In this document: piece after piece, positions 62,860-64,000 of the stretch
Numbering within the stretch: position 1 is the stretch's first letter
Layout: each line of letters starts with the position of its first letter
DNA from: Chrysophaeum taylorii
Lineage: Eukaryota > Sar > Pelagophyceae > Pelagomonadales > Pelagomonadaceae
NCBI GenBank assembly: GCA_029834535.1
Contig: JAQMWT010000415.1
Coordinates: 1-64,000 of the forward strand
Direction of reading: 5' to 3'
DNA: 64,000 bases
Made by a program: the position numbers and the translations under genes
Notes under the pieces: model-generated
Told to the model about the DNA's origin: nothing
Seen by the model: only the letters and a program-made list of their open reading frames with translations
The model's database searches: none

Positions 62860-64000
62860 AGGTCCAAGAAGGACGTTTCCATTGACGAATATAAACTTAA
62901 GTGCCTCCACGGTTTGTCGCCTGAAAACAGGCACGCCTACCTCAAGGCCATCGCCGGAACTCCACGACATTATCCGCTTTGGCTGCTTCAAACTTTCCTT
63001 ACCCGACGGTGTTCTCGTCCTATTGACAGCAAGATGGTGCTGAAGATTAAAACGACTCTGCAGGCAAATACGTTAAGCAGCAAGCTCGCCTGCGTACACG
63101 TGGCTTCCTAGCATCTTGGCGCGATTTTTTGGTACCTTCAGCCCCATGGCCACTATGACCGCAATCCGGGTACTCTAGCTATTGCAGCATACAAGCAATG
63201 CCTGTCTACCATGCGACGTCCCGAACGCCTTCGTTCAGTCTGACATCGATGCCAATGTCTATGTTCAGTTACCAGACGGCATCGCTTATCGACTCCGATG
63301 ACGCTAAGTACAATAAGGGCCGACGTCTACCGAAACTGCTGGAGTCACTTTATGGACTTAGCAATCACCATCCCTTTGGAACAAAGAGATAGACGGCTTC
63401 TTCCGTAGCCTTGGTTACAAACGCCTGCATTCGGACTCTTGCCTATATGCTCGAGTATCCGCACATGCTAAGTTCGTCGTATGCAGTCTGTCTGTAGACG
63501 ACATTGTTATTGTGTCCAATGACGACCTCTTCGTACTGAATAACAGGATGCCCTCCACAAACGGTATGCTGTAGAGCAGTTTGAACCTGTCCAGCCCTCC
63601 TAGGCATGCGTGTGTGTCGCACATCTGACGGCTCCATTTCTCTNGNNGNGNAAGTGACAACTCGCTGATCACCAGTCTTGCAGCAACTGACCCTGCTTAA
63701 ATATCCTATGTCATCGTCCTTCAAGTATAAAGATGGCACTCCCACTGAAACAGAGTTGTACATCAATTCACTTTGCCACCCTCCTTGGCAAGCTGGTGTT
63801 CATGCAAGTTGCCTGCAGACCTGACTTCTCGCCTTGGGCAGATGTTCGCGTGGTATGCATGCACCCACGTATGTTCACGTCCAAATGCAGAGCATTTTTG
63901 CTACCTCAAGAAGCCGGAAACCGCTCACTTCGCCTCTGGTTTCACCCTAAAGGTAACACAGCTCACCTTCGCACACTCCGCTAATCGAATTGATCTATCC
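62860..64000 (+). pseudogene. Copia-type reverse transcriptase (decayed, continues past window)
   Basis: Across frames it shows the copia RT blocks: GKYVKQQARLRTRGFL (the RYKARLVARGF box), FGTFSPMATMTAIRVL, NAFVQSDIDANVYVQLPDGI, KLLESLYGL, RSLGYKRLHSDSCLYAR and the active-site box SVDDIVIV (~63487-63513). Near the end, LLGKLVFMQVACRPDFSPWA is the post-RT connection. Ambiguous bases occur at 63644-63651. Many frameshifts make it non-functional. Confidence 0.85.

Larger units (their letters stand above)
55490..64000 (+). mobile_element. Decayed Ty1/copia-type element running off the right edge
   Basis: Read across very many frameshifts this region follows copia order: gag (~55520-57850), a protease/zinc-knuckle region (~58050-58650), pre-integrase and integrase (~60130-61600), RT (~62860-63640) and the RT-RNase H connection (~63720-64000). 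Integrase before RT is diagnostic for Ty1/copia, unlike the gypsy copies. A LINE 3' end is inserted at ~60970-61235. The rest of the element lies beyond the window. Confidence 0.72.

Overview
This is a eukaryotic nuclear window. It has GT-AG introns, giant multidomain ubiquitin-system proteins, Ty3/gypsy and Ty1/copia LTR retrotransposons, LINE 3' ends and Helitron-type helicase remnants. The host genes are very GC-rich, tightly packed and nearly intronless; the introns I can reconstruct are only 37, 41, 44 and 66 nt. Together with the rich transposon load this suggests a compact-gened unicellular alga or protist (a pelagophyte-like stramenopile would fit), but the sequence alone does not settle the species.

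Layout. (1) 1-9897: Ty3/gypsy-type element on the minus strand (copy A), cut by the window start inside its 3' LTR. Its order is LTR, gag, protease, cytosine-C5 DNA methyltransferase (DNMT), reverse transcriptase, RNase H, integrase, LTR. (2) 9898-13080: a patchwork of short dispersed repeats and two direct-orientation fragments of a PIF1/Helitron-type helicase, with a 2-oxoglutarate/Fe(II) oxygenase gene between them. (3) 13119-29394: host genes: a BDP1-like TFIIIB subunit, a 4558-residue HECT ubiquitin ligase whose catalytic cysteine lies on a separate last exon, and a secreted protein of unknown family. (4) 29395-32520: intergenic DNA, then a third helicase fragment in opposite orientation, bounded by direct repeats and next to a long CAAA microsatellite. 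(5) 33058-39333: a WDR6-like WD40 protein and a Josephin (ataxin-3-like) deubiquitinase transcribed head to head from about 46 bp, an unresolved minus-strand gene, and a secreted or Golgi sulfotransferase with a split signal peptide. (6) 39386-49051: second copy of the DNMT-bearing gypsy element (copy B), plus strand, with an internal inversion, an inserted hairpin/poly-T element and no 3' LTR. (7) 49060-64000: AT-richer repeat territory with an intact copia-type gag ORF, a minisatellite present in both orientations around a LINE 3' end, and a heavily decayed copia element that runs off the right edge.

The most notable system is the retrotransposon that encodes its own cytosine DNA methyltransferase between protease and reverse transcriptase. 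Two copies let the ancestral reading frame be inferred: the DNMT appears to be part of one gag-pro-DNMT-pol polyprotein. Neither copy is intact. All homology calls here are by eye, from motifs and from comparing copies within the window; no database search was run.
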